DNA of 38,631 bases, taken from assembly GCA_023416585.1 (NCBI GenBank), contig JAEZHM010000160.1, positions 1-38,631 on the forward strand. The letters run 5' to 3'. Position 1 is the stretch's first letter, and every line of letters begins with the position of its first letter. This DNA is from Bacillota bacterium (GTDB lineage: Bacteria > Bacillota > Clostridia > Christensenellales > Aristaeellaceae). Both the position numbers and the translations under genes were made by a program. This document shows, one piece after another, positions 15,910 through 23,385 of this stretch. The notes under the pieces were generated by a model. It saw nothing but the letters and a program-made list of their open reading frames with translations. It did not search any database and had not been told where the DNA came from.

Positions 15910-16278
15910 CTACTGCCTCCTTTGCTGCGCCCAGCGCACGAGCTCCTTAAGCTGCTCTTCGGTCAGCGTGCTGGTATCCACCAGCGAAGCCATCAGGCTT
16001 AAGAGCGATCCGCCGTGGTATTGCTTTACAAAGTCCTCGGTCTCAAATCGAAGGTACTCCTCTTTTTGAACTAATGGGTAGTAGTAGCGCTCCTTTTGAT
16101 TTTTCTCGGTGGATACAAAGCCGCGCTCAATCAGGCGGTTGATTAGCGAGATCAGCGCAGGCAGCTTCCAGCCTTTTTCATTGCCTACCTTGCGCATGAG
16201 CTGCGCGGTGGTTACCGGCGGCTCGCTTGCCCAGATAGCGTTCATGACGGCGAATTCGGCTTCCGGAAGTTTTTTCAT
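15910..16278 (-). CDS. BlaI/MecI/CopY family repressor, 122 aa
   Basis: A winged-helix repressor opening KKLPEAEFAVMNAIWASEPP, with the VTTAQLMRKV...LPALISLINRL recognition region and a C-terminal dimerisation tail ending LKELVRWAQQRR. The usual length for the family is 120-128 aa. Such proteins repress their own operon and are inactivated by cleavage through the partner M56 protease, which is the next gene. The ATG at 16278 has GAGGGAT upstream. Two BlaI-type palindromes lie in its promoter, so autoregulation is likely. I do not assign a gene symbol because the regulated function is unknown. Confidence 0.9.
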   Translation of the reverse strand: MKKLPEAEFAVMNAIWASEPPVTTAQLMRKVGNEKGWKLPALISLINRLIERGFVSTEKNQKERYYYPLVQKEEYLRFETEDFVKQYHGGSLLSLMASLVDTSTLTEEQLKELVRWAQQRRQ

Positions 16279-16301
16279 GATGTATCCCTCACTCACAAGT
16301 G

Positions 16302-16350
16302 TTATACAGCTGTATATCTGAATTATACAAATGTATAACATGTCTGTCAA
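16302..16350 (-). promoter_or_regulatory. Promoter of the BlaI-M56 operon with two BlaI-type operators
   Basis: A perfect TTGACA (16350-16345), 17 nt and TATAAT (16327-16322). The palindrome TTATACA-AA-TGTATAA (16323-16338) covers the -10 and spacer. A second, TATACA-GC-TGTATA (16303-16316), lies just downstream. The TACA...TGTA design is that of BlaI/MecI operators. Confidence 0.85.
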
Positions 16351-16438
16351 GACCATTTTGGAAAGAAAGTAAAAATATGTATTGTGTTGCAAAAAGCTCT
16401 GCTGCCTTGAAAATAGTGCATGGATACTGATGCTTAAG

Positions 16439-16644
16439 ACCTCCCCCAGCCTCCTTCGTCGGCAGCACCCTAACCTTCCAAGAGGGAGCCTCTTAGAAAG
16501 CCTCCCTCTTGGAGGCTCCGGAACACCGCCCCTGCCTGTAGCAGAATAGGGCGGTGTAGAGGAGGCTGGCGAAACGAGCGGAGCGTAGCACCGCGACGAT
16601 TGAGCCAGATGGGATGGTGCCGCCCGCAGGCGGCGGAAGGAGGT
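16439..16644. repeat. Composite palindromic element, about 206 bp
   Basis: ACCTCC (16439) and GGAGGT (16639-16644) bound a set of hairpins: CCAGCCTCC/GGAGGCTGG as an outer pair (near 16446 and 16561), CCAAGAGGGAG/CTCCCTCTTGG (16478-16512), ACACCGCCC/GGGCGGTGT (16523-16557) and GCCGCC-cgca-GGCGGC (16619-16634). No open reading frame in it is convincing. The style matches the elements at 20822-20951 and 36831-36954. Confidence 0.7.
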
Positions 16645-16688
16645 AAAAGGGCAATCATTCTCATCTATTGGGGTAAAGCATCAATACC

Positions 16689-16720
16689 CCCACAGAAACC
16701 TGTGGGATCTTTTGTTTTGT
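16689..16720 (+). terminator. Terminator-like hairpin upstream of the small-protein/CPBP operon
   Basis: CCCACAG-AAAC-CTGTGGG followed by ATCTTTTGTTTTGTT on the plus strand. No plus-strand gene lies upstream of it. It is either the end of a transcript from the repeat region or an attenuator in the leader of the operon that starts at 16812. A TATGAT at 16772 could be a -10 downstream of it, but has no good -35. Confidence 0.5.
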
Positions 16721-16811
16721 TGGCCAATTCAAAACCACAGCATTCAGTGGCGAATCCAAAGTCGATTCCTGCTATGATGACAACGTCAACAAAATCCCGG
16801 AGGAAAACGCC

Positions 16812-17033
16812 ATGATCTACTACGAAATCACTGTGGAAGGCCACCTTAAGCCAAACCGGCTCAAAGACTTTGAAGGCTTCACCGCCACCCCGCTTCCGGA
16901 TGGGAAAACTAAGCTTTTTGGAAACCTGCCCGACCAAGCCGCTTTGTTCTTTATCCTGAGCCTCATCCGCGACATGAACTTGCCCCTGGTATCCGTGCAA
17001 AGATGTTCAGCAACAAAGGAGGCAAATCTATGA
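16812..17033 (+). CDS. Small conserved protein, 73 aa, first gene of the CPBP operon
   Basis: A compact soluble protein opening MIYYEITVEGHL, with PLPDGKTKLFGNLPDQAALF followed by a helix and LPLVSVQR. I recognise the pattern from small proteins encoded beside membrane proteins in Clostridia, where the strand-'GPLPDQAALHG'-helix-strand layout suggests a ferredoxin-like fold. There is no named family I can give. CGGAGG precedes the ATG. Its stop overlaps the start of the protease gene in ATGA, so the two are translationally coupled. The function may be to assist or regulate the protease; that is a guess. Confidence 0.7.
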   Translation: MIYYEITVEGHLKPNRLKDFEGFTATPLPDGKTKLFGNLPDQAALFFILSLIRDMNLPLVSVQRCSATKEANL

Positions 17034-17872
17034 AAACCGCCATCCGCAGCCATCCCACTGCCGCCTACATCCTTCTCGCCTTCTCATGGACATGGCTCAT
17101 TGCTTTCACCATGCTGTTTACCGGCCTTTCCGATGATGTGGCAAATCCTTCTCCTCTGTTCATTCTTTGCGGCATATTGAGCAATATTTCCCCCAGCCTG
17201 GCCGCGCTGCTGGTTACAAGGATCAGCGGAGGCAAGGAAGCCATGAAGAAGCTCATATCCGGCTTTAAGGTAAAAACCCAAAAGGGATGGACAATCTTGA
17301 CCCTTATCATCGTCCCCGCCGCTACCGCACTTACAACGGTGTTCTCCCACTTTTTCTTCCGCGATTACCATTTTACCCTGGTTGCGCCTATGATCGCCAT
17401 GGGCCTTATTTGGCCGCTGTTTTCAGGCTTCGGTGAGGAATTCGGCTGGCGGGGATACCTGCTGCCCAGGTTCATCAAACGCTTCGGCCTACTAAAAGCC
17501 GCGCTGCTGCTGGGCATCCTTTGGGAAGTGTGGCACCTGCCCATGCACTACATGGCCTATAGGGCATATGGGGCATATATGATCCCTGCCTTCCTGACCA
17601 TCGGCTTCCTGAACCTTACGCTGAATACGGTCATCATGGCGGTTATCTACGCTGTCAACAAGGGAAGTATCAAGCTGATGGTGCTCTATCACTACACCAT
17701 TACCGCAAGCTCCATCATTGCCGGCGCACTGTTTGCAACGGATGCCTCCCCCAAGTTTGCCGTGCTGGAAAGCCTTGTATCCTGCGCCATGTTTGCCGCA
17801 GCAGCCATCGTACTCTACCGGAAAAACAAGCGCAACATTCATCTTAACACTCAGGAGGATGTATCATGCTGA
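17030..17872 (+). CDS. CPBP family intramembrane metalloprotease, 280 aa
   Basis: A multi-pass protein with the two active-site motifs of CPBP (CAAX/bacteriocin-processing) proteases: EEFGWR (E136-E137...R141) and WEVWH (W165...H169). About seven to eight TM segments are visible. Family members cleave prenylated or membrane peptides, or confer bacteriocin self-immunity; no bacteriocin gene is seen here. The ATG at 17030 has AAAGGAGG 7 nt upstream and overlaps the stop of the 73-aa gene. Its own stop overlaps the next gene's start by 7 bp, making a tightly packed trio. Confidence 0.9.
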   Translation: MKTAIRSHPTAAYILLAFSWTWLIAFTMLFTGLSDDVANPSPLFILCGILSNISPSLAALLVTRISGGKEAMKKLISGFKVKTQKGWTILTLIIVPAATALTTVFSHFFFRDYHFTLVAPMIAMGLIWPLFSGFGEEFGWRGYLLPRFIKRFGLLKAALLLGILWEVWHLPMHYMAYRAYGAYMIPAFLTIGFLNLTLNTVIMAVIYAVNKGSIKLMVLYHYTITASSIIAGALFATDASPKFAVLESLVSCAMFAAAAIVLYRKNKRNIHLNTQEDVSC

Positions 17873-18261
17873 AGCTTTATTTCGGAAGCGTCTTTTCTAC
17901 CATCTCCACGCTGCTGGCCGTAACCTTTACCGTGTTCTTTGTCCTGGTGACCGCCCGCCGGGTAAGCATCAATCACTGGGGGCTATTGACGCTGGCCATG
18001 TTCCTATTGGGGCTTTTGATGTCTATGATGAGCGGCATGAAGGATGGCATGGGCTCCCCCGCCTCCATCATTCCCAACAAGCACTGGGTAATGACCGCAT
18101 TGTGCGTGCTGGGCGGCCTGGCCTTCCTTTCCGGCCTTTTGGCCCTGATCATCAGGAACCAGTCCTTCTGGCAGGTCAGCTTTTACCTCTTGTCCGCCAT
18201 CATCATCCTGAAAGTGCTGCTCACGGAAGTTTACCGGATCGTTCATTACCTTAACAAATAA
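17866..18261 (+). CDS. Small membrane protein with four TM segments, 131 aa
   Basis: The four hydrophobic stretches are ISTLLAVTFTVFFVLVTA, WGLLTLAMFLLGLLMSMM, WVMTALCVLGGLAFLSGLLALII and VSFYLLSAIIILKVLLTEV. A polar loop SGMKDGMGSPASIIPNKH lies between TM2 and TM3. I do not recognise a family. CAGGAGG lies in the end of the protease gene and the ATG overlaps it by 7 bp. It is the last gene of the operon, followed at once by a strong terminator. A partnership with the CPBP protease is inferred from the overlap only. Confidence 0.75.
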   Translation: MLKLYFGSVFSTISTLLAVTFTVFFVLVTARRVSINHWGLLTLAMFLLGLLMSMMSGMKDGMGSPASIIPNKHWVMTALCVLGGLAFLSGLLALIIRNQSFWQVSFYLLSAIIILKVLLTEVYRIVHYLNK

Positions 18262-18268
18262 AAATACG

Positions 18269-18290
18269 GAGCGCTTCGGCGCTCTTTTTT
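18269..18290 (+). terminator. Terminator of the small-protein/CPBP operon
   Basis: GAGCGC-ttcg-GCGCTC followed by TTTTTT, 7 nt after the stop. Confidence 0.9.
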
Positions 18291-18307
18291 GTTTATACTG
18301 CTTTCTC

Positions 18308-18368
18308 TTGACATCTTCCTATAAAACCCGTATGATGCTTTCTATAGGCTTGTGACATCGGTATCACA
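18308..18368 (+). promoter_or_regulatory. Promoter and LacI-type operator (site A) of the GH116 gene
   Basis: TTGACA (18308-18313), 17 nt, TATGAT (18331-18336). The CG-centred imperfect palindrome TGTGACATCGGTATCACA (18351-18368) follows, about 9 nt beyond the expected start point and just before the ribosome binding site. It resembles the sites at 28760, 28887, 30271 and 30454. Confidence 0.75.
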
Positions 18369-18385
18369 TTGAAGGAGAGGATCAT

Positions 18386-20797
18386 ATGGCTGCTTTCATT
18401 CCCGCGGAATTAGAGCCGCTTTTGTCGCATTTAAAAGGGTATGGCCCGGAAGCCGGCCAAACGGCGTTCCTGTTGGGCGGTATCGGCACGGGGAATATTT
18501 CCGTTGGTGTCCGGGGGCAGCTTCAAGACTGGGAGGTATTCAACCGTCCCGGCAAGGACAACAAATTTCCTTATACATTCTTCGCCCTGCATGTCCATCA
18601 GGGTGACAAGAAGCATACCAGGGTGTTGGAGGGGCCGCTTCAGCCGCCCTTTGCCGCGTCCCACGGCATCGATTCCTCGGAGGTTGCCGGGTTGCCCAGG
18701 TTCTCCCACAGCGAATTTAAGGGAGAATATCCATTGGTAAAGGTACGGCTTTGGGATGAAAGCCTGCCTGTTCGTGCCACGCTGGAAGCCTACACACCGT
18801 TTATCCCCCTGAATCCTGATGATTCCGGCATTCCGGCTGCTGTCATCCGCTACCGGGTCAAAAATGAAAGTACAGAACCAGCGTTTGTGGCTGTGGCCGG
18901 CTCTATAGCCAATATGACCACCTTCAACGGCTACGGCTGCTTTAATTATGTGGAGTATGCCGGGGAAAGCAAAAACGTGCCCATCCGGGAAGAAGGCCTT
19001 TCCGGCATCCGTTTTGAATCCTGCGGCTTTGCGCCTTATCACCCCATGCACGCCTCCATGGCCCTTGCCTCCACCGGTGCGCATGTCACCGTGAAGCCCT
19101 ACTGGTACCAGGGCGGCTGGTGGGATGGCATACAGGATTTCTGGGATGACTTTTCCCAAGACGGCCGCCTGGAAGCAGGCAGCCAAGATGAGGGTGACAA
19201 CAATTCCATCTTGAATCTCAAGAAGCAGAAAATAGGCTCTGTGGTGTCTGAAAACATGCTAGCCCCTGGGGAGACATGCGTGTTTGAGTTTTTGCTTTCC
19301 TGGCATTTCCCCAACCGCATCCGCTCCTGGAACCAGTGCTATGACCCGGAAAATGTGGATGAAAAGGACATTGTGCGCAACCATTACGCACTAAAGTACA
19401 ACAACGCTTGGGAAGCGGCCAGAGACCTTCAAAAGCGCCTTCCAACCCTGGAAGAAAAAACATTTGCCTTCCATAAGGCTCTGTTTGACAGCACGCTGCC
19501 CACCGCCATACTGGATGCCGTTTCATCCAACATAACAGTGCTGCGCAGCAATACATGCTTCTGGCTGGAAGACGGCACCTTCTGGGGCTGGGAAGGATGC
19601 TTCAACCAGGCCGGCTGCTGCGATGGCAACTGCACCCATGTATGGAACTATGCCCAGACGATTGCATTTTTGTTCCCTACGCTGGAAATTGCCATGCGCC
19701 GCAATGAGTTCCTTACGGAGACAGACGAAAAAGGCAAAATGAATTTCCGCGCCCGCAAGCACTTTGAGGACGAGGAATGGACGCTGTATCCCGCCGCCGA
19801 CGGGCAGACAGGGGCCATCGTCCGTTTGTTCAGGGAGTGGAAGTTCACCGGGGACAACAGCCTCATCGACGATATGGGCGAAGCCGCCATAAGGGCGCTG
19901 GATTTTTCCATTGCCCATTGGGACAGCGACGGCGACGGCGTGCTGGACAGCCAGCAGCACAATACCTACGATATCGAGTTTTACGGCTTAAGCTCCATGA
20001 CCAACAGCGTGTTTTTTGCCGCATTAAAAGCCGGGGCGCAAATAGCCGACTATTTACAGCTGCCAGAGCACCGGGACAGGTACCTTGCTTTATATGAAAA
20101 AGGCAGCCGCCGCATGGACGAAGCCCTCTGGAACGGAGAATACTACAACCAGAAAATCGCTGACCTGAACGAACACAAATACCAATATGGCGAAGGTTGC
20201 CTGTCTGACCAGCTGCTGGGCCAGTTCATGGCCCATGTGTCGGGGCTGCATCACATTCTGCCGCCGGAGCATGTAAAAAAGGCTGTCCGGTCCATCCATG
20301 CGTACAACTTCCGAAGGGACTTTTTCAGCCATGAAAGCGTACAGCGGACCTATGCGCTAAACGACGAACAGGGCCTGCTCCTATGCTCCTGGCCCAAGGG
20401 CGGCCGGCCCAAGTTCCCCTTCGTATATTCCGACGAGGTGTGGTCGGGCATCGAATATCAGGTGGCCGCCACGCTTATCTACGAGGGGCTGGTGGAGGAA
20501 GGCATGGAAATTGTTACCGCCGTCCGCGCACGCCATGACGGTATCCGCCGCAATCCATTCAACGAGGTGGAATGCGGCCACCATTATGCCAGGTCCATGG
20601 CCAGCTGGGCACTGCTTACCGCGCTTTCCGGCTTTTACTGCGACGAGACACGCGGAGAGGTCACCTTTTCACCCAGAATCTCGACAGATAATTTCCGCTG
20701 CTTCTATTCCACCGGCAAGGAATGGGGCGTTTACAGGCAGTGGAAGGATGAAAAGGGTGAATTGCGCAAGGAAAAGCAGACACTGTACAGAGTTTAA
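18386..20797 (+). CDS. GH116 family glycoside hydrolase (GBA2-type), 803 aa
   Basis: The N-terminal GBA2_N domain carries LGGIGTGNISVGVRGQLQDW and EVFNRPGKDN, hallmarks of GH116. The C-terminal (alpha/alpha)6-barrel has CTHVWNYAQTIAFLFPTLE. The candidate nucleophile is E403 in GWEGC and the candidate acid/base is D529 in NTYDIEFYG, by analogy with characterised GH116 enzymes; I did not align them. Known activities include beta-glucosidase, beta-xylosidase and exo-beta-D-arabinofuranosidase. There is no signal peptide, so it acts in the cytoplasm. GGAGAGG precedes the ATG. It is monocistronic, with a LacI-type operator shared with the GH172 and isomerase operons, which favours D-arabinofuranoside as substrate; this is inference. 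Confidence 0.9.
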   Translation: MAAFIPAELEPLLSHLKGYGPEAGQTAFLLGGIGTGNISVGVRGQLQDWEVFNRPGKDNKFPYTFFALHVHQGDKKHTRVLEGPLQPPFAASHGIDSSEVAGLPRFSHSEFKGEYPLVKVRLWDESLPVRATLEAYTPFIPLNPDDSGIPAAVIRYRVKNESTEPAFVAVAGSIANMTTFNGYGCFNYVEYAGESKNVPIREEGLSGIRFESCGFAPYHPMHASMALASTGAHVTVKPYWYQGGWWDGIQDFWDDFSQDGRLEAGSQDEGDNNSILNLKKQKIGSVVSENMLAPGETCVFEFLLSWHFPNRIRSWNQCYDPENVDEKDIVRNHYALKYNNAWEAARDLQKRLPTLEEKTFAFHKALFDSTLPTAILDAVSSNITVLRSNTCFWLEDGTFWGWEGCFNQAGCCDGNCTHVWNYAQTIAFLFPTLEIAMRRNEFLTETDEKGKMNFRARKHFEDEEWTLYPAADGQTGAIVRLFREWKFTGDNSLIDDMGEAAIRALDFSIAHWDSDGDGVLDSQQHNTYDIEFYGLSSMTNSVFFAALKAGAQIADYLQLPEHRDRYLALYEKGSRRMDEALWNGEYYNQKIADLNEHKYQYGEGCLSDQLLGQFMAHVSGLHHILPPEHVKKAVRSIHAYNFRRDFFSHESVQRTYALNDEQGLLLCSWPKGGRPKFPFVYSDEVWSGIEYQVAATLIYEGLVEEGMEIVTAVRARHDGIRRNPFNEVECGHHYARSMASWALLTALSGFYCDETRGEVTFSPRISTDNFRCFYSTGKEWGVYRQWKDEKGELRKEKQTLYRV

Positions 20798-20821
20798 GCG
20801 TTAATAGAAAGCCAATGCTTC

Positions 20822-20951
20822 TTACTCCTTCCGCCGCCTGCGGGCGGCACCTCCCTCAAGAGGGAGGCTTTCCAAACGGCTCCCTCTTGAGGGAGGCTTT
20901 CCAAAAGGCTCCCTCTTGAGGGAGCTGTCGCCGCAGCGACTGAAGGAGTAA
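20822..20951. repeat. Palindromic element with 10-bp terminal inverted repeats, 130 bp
   Basis: TTACTCCTTC (20822-20831) and GAAGGAGTAA (20942-20951) are exact reverse complements. Inside are GCCGCC..GGGCGGC, three successive CTCCCTC(A/T)(A/T)GAGGGAG palindromes separated by a GGCTTTCCAAA(A/C) linker, and GTCGCCgcaGCGAC. The middle looks like a tandem duplication of one hairpin unit. It lies just after the GH116 gene and may end its transcript. 20952-21095 holds nothing else I can support. Confidence 0.8.
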
Positions 20952-21095
20952 ATGGGTTGCAATATTCATCACTTGGGGTGATACTTGCATCATGGGTATC
21001 TATCCAAAATCTTCAATGCATCTTTAAGCTTTGACCTTTTTTATACGCAGATATAGTCGTATACATTGTTTATCAATATGTATTGAAATAAAATC

Positions 21096-21133
21096 AACAT
21101 CGGCGCGAAGAAAATCTTCTCCGCGCCGATGTT
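21096..21133. terminator. Bidirectional terminator after the DUF4185 gene
   Basis: AACATCGGCGCG (21096-21107) pairs perfectly with CGCGCCGATGTT (21122-21133). The minus-strand tail TGATTTTATTTC serves the six-gene operon. On the plus strand it could stop transcripts from the GH116 side. Confidence 0.85.
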
Positions 21134-21148
21134 TCTATTAACCTGGCT

Positions 21149-22270
21149 TCAGGGCAGTTCTGCCTTCATCCACATGATATTGTAAATGGGAAAGAACTGG
21201 CTCATGGTAAAGTAGAAGGCCTTTCCCTTTTCCTCTACATACTTGGGATGCATGTAGGCGCCGTACAGCGAGGGATATTGGCTGCTTGCGGCCAGATTGC
21301 AAGGCTTGCTCCATTCGCCCCAAGGGGTGACGCTTTCCCGCATGACGATGGCATGGGCGTCTTCCTTCAGATAGGTTACAAGGAAATTGCCCAGGTATTC
21401 ATTGTACAGGACGGAGATTTCCCCAACCGGGCCTTCCAGAACCACCTTGGCCTTTTTAATGCCGTCGGGGCCCTGCACCCATTGCGGTTCGCCTTTTTCA
21501 TCAAGCCCGGTGAAATAGGCGTAGGCATTGAAATCCTCGATCTTGTCTTGAGGCACCTTCATCAGCGCCATGCCGCCCATGCGCCCTGATGGGATGCCCC
21601 AGATGTACATGGTATCCCCAACCTTAACATTAGCGGTCTGTATGAAGTTGGAATCGCCAGGCCATTTCACATTCTGCAGCTTCGTCCATTTCTGCCCGTG
21701 ATCCTCCGACTTGGCCAGGCCGGAATACCGGCATTCCCACCGGCCGGCCTCACCCCAATGGGATACGGACATGTAGATGCAGTACAGCGTATCGTTTACC
21801 GCAAAGATGTTGGTGGGAATCACCGTCATCTCCGTTTTGTCCACCTTCAGGCTTCCCAGCAGTTCCTTGGCCTTGCCCCGTTTGTCGGTGATCGCATCTG
21901 TGATAGTAAGGCCGTCTGACGGATCGTCGTCCTTAATCAGGAACAGCACATTGCTGCGCCAGGAACCGTTCTTGTCATCACCAAAGGTGTCACCGCCGAA
22001 AAGGTAGGTGGTATCCCCGATCACAGCCATGGAGCCCAGGTCAACACCCCACACGCCGAAGCGGGATTGTGTTTTATTGGGGCTCTCCTCCCCCGTGATC
22101 TGGCTCACCTTGGATACATTCGTCTTGGTAAGCGAATGCAGCGTCCATTGCTTTCCGGGGAGTTCACCAATGGCCGCATCCTCCCCCAAAGGCGGAACTG
22201 TCTCGCTAAGGGAGGCAGCGGGAAGCAGCAAAACCAATGCCAGCAAAAGAAGAAAACCTTTGCGCAGCAT
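21149..22270 (-). CDS. Secreted DUF4185 (GH183-related) beta-propeller protein, 373 aa
   Basis: A cleavable signal peptide (LRKGFLLLLALVLLLPAASLS) without a lipobox predicts secretion. The mature part has GVWGVDLGS and YLFGGDTFGDD, the conserved opening of DUF4185, and an Asp-box-like SEDHGQKW, consistent with a five-bladed propeller. DUF4185 members were assigned to GH183 as endo-D-arabinanases acting on mycobacterial arabinogalactan and lipoarabinomannan; this protein may be a relative rather than a true orthologue. I use the ATG at 22270, preceded by GAGGTGAAGG. It overlaps the GH172 stop in TGATG; a TTG 3 nt upstream is possible. Last gene of the operon, followed by a strong terminator. 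Confidence 0.8.
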   Translation of the reverse strand: MLRKGFLLLLALVLLLPAASLSETVPPLGEDAAIGELPGKQWTLHSLTKTNVSKVSQITGEESPNKTQSRFGVWGVDLGSMAVIGDTTYLFGGDTFGDDKNGSWRSNVLFLIKDDDPSDGLTITDAITDKRGKAKELLGSLKVDKTEMTVIPTNIFAVNDTLYCIYMSVSHWGEAGRWECRYSGLAKSEDHGQKWTKLQNVKWPGDSNFIQTANVKVGDTMYIWGIPSGRMGGMALMKVPQDKIEDFNAYAYFTGLDEKGEPQWVQGPDGIKKAKVVLEGPVGEISVLYNEYLGNFLVTYLKEDAHAIVMRESVTPWGEWSKPCNLAASSQYPSLYGAYMHPKYVEEKGKAFYFTMSQFFPIYNIMWMKAELP

Positions 22271-23367
22271 CAATCCTTCACCTCGCTTTTGCCCCAGCGC
22301 AGCTCCTCCTCGTCCAGCGGCAGCCTTTTTTCCACCGGCAGGATAGGCTCATACGCCATGTGGGGCTCCGTTTGGTACCAATAAGCCGTGGTGGACCAGT
22401 CGTCGCTGCGGTTATTGTTGTGGCCGTGCTCAATGGTCACCCGTATCTCCTTTTCAAAGGGAATCGGGTCCTTGATATGGTAGCGGTAGTAGGTGATCTT
22501 GCCCTTCCAGTTTTCCTTGCCGCCCAGGATAATGCCATGATACGGCGCGCTGTATTCCTGCTGGGGGCACCAGGACATGTTCACATAGTCCTCCGTGCCG
22601 GTGCCGTGCAGGCTGGGCGGCCAGCTTTCCCCATCCACAAAGATCATGTCATCACCTTCGCCGGGCCAGTCCCACAGATTGCTTTCCCGAAGGTTATGAA
22701 TGTTGATGTTGCAGCCCACGTAATGGCCCGCGCCCTTGGCCTGCATGATTACATAATTCCCGTCGCCGGTGGTATTTTTGCCCTCAAAGCAGTAAGCGCG
22801 GTTGTCTACGCCGAAGCTGTCAATCCCTTCCGTGGGGCATTCCCGGTGCCATCTGGCATGGAAACGCAGCGAATCTTCGGGCAACACATGAAACTTGTCA
22901 TAATCGATATAAAAGTAGGTAAGCAGCGGCAGCGAACCCTGGTTCTCCACCTCGATTTTCGCCTGGCTTGCAAAGGGCATGGGGAACCAGCAGTTGAAGC
23001 CTTTGCCGTTTTCGGGGCTCATTTGAAGCGGTTCGGAAACGAAGTTCCTTGTGATGCCGTGGCCCATGCCAAAAAAGTCACCGATAGGCGCTTCCACGCT
23101 GGGTGTTTGTTCCCCATCCCAGTACATGCGCAAAATCACACGGCGCAAAAAGTATTTTTCATCCTGGGGATGGTTCATCAGCGTGAACCAAATGTGGCAT
23201 ATGCAGCCTGGCCCCTTCATATCCGCCAGGGTACGCGTTTCACCGGGAGCAATGGTCCACCTGTCCTCGTTGCCGCCGGTGACATCATAGCTGGATACCC
23301 GAAGCCGCTTTACATCACGCTTCAAATGAATATTGGAAATATCACCGGGGACGTAAGGCTTGCTCAT
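22270..23367 (-). CDS. GH172 (DUF2961) glycoside hydrolase, 365 aa
   Basis: The DUF2961/GH172 fold is indicated by LADMKGPGCICHIWFT, the PGEGDDMIFVDGE strand, the hallmark HGTGTEDY (E259) and a C-terminal IPFEKEIRVTIEHGHNN block. E237 and E259 are the candidate catalytic acids; I did not align them to solved members. Known GH172 enzymes are exo-alpha-D-arabinofuranosidases and alpha-D-fructofuranosidases/difructose dianhydride enzymes. There is no signal peptide, so it would act on imported oligosaccharides. GGAGG precedes the ATG. It follows the permease genes and overlaps the DUF4185 gene, tying uptake to hydrolysis. Substrate by context: alpha-D-arabinofuranosides. Confidence 0.9.
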   Translation of the reverse strand: MSKPYVPGDISNIHLKRDVKRLRVSSYDVTGGNEDRWTIAPGETRTLADMKGPGCICHIWFTLMNHPQDEKYFLRRVILRMYWDGEQTPSVEAPIGDFFGMGHGITRNFVSEPLQMSPENGKGFNCWFPMPFASQAKIEVENQGSLPLLTYFYIDYDKFHVLPEDSLRFHARWHRECPTEGIDSFGVDNRAYCFEGKNTTGDGNYVIMQAKGAGHYVGCNINIHNLRESNLWDWPGEGDDMIFVDGESWPPSLHGTGTEDYVNMSWCPQQEYSAPYHGIILGGKENWKGKITYYRYHIKDPIPFEKEIRVTIEHGHNNNRSDDWSTTAYWYQTEPHMAYEPILPVEKRLPLDEEELRWGKSEVKD

Positions 23368-23385
23368 AAAGGTTTTCCTCCAATA

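Noticed and set aside
20851..20935. CRISPR-like array
   Set aside because: The repeating unit is itself palindromic with an almost constant 11-nt linker, not unique spacers. It is a hairpin tandem within a small element.
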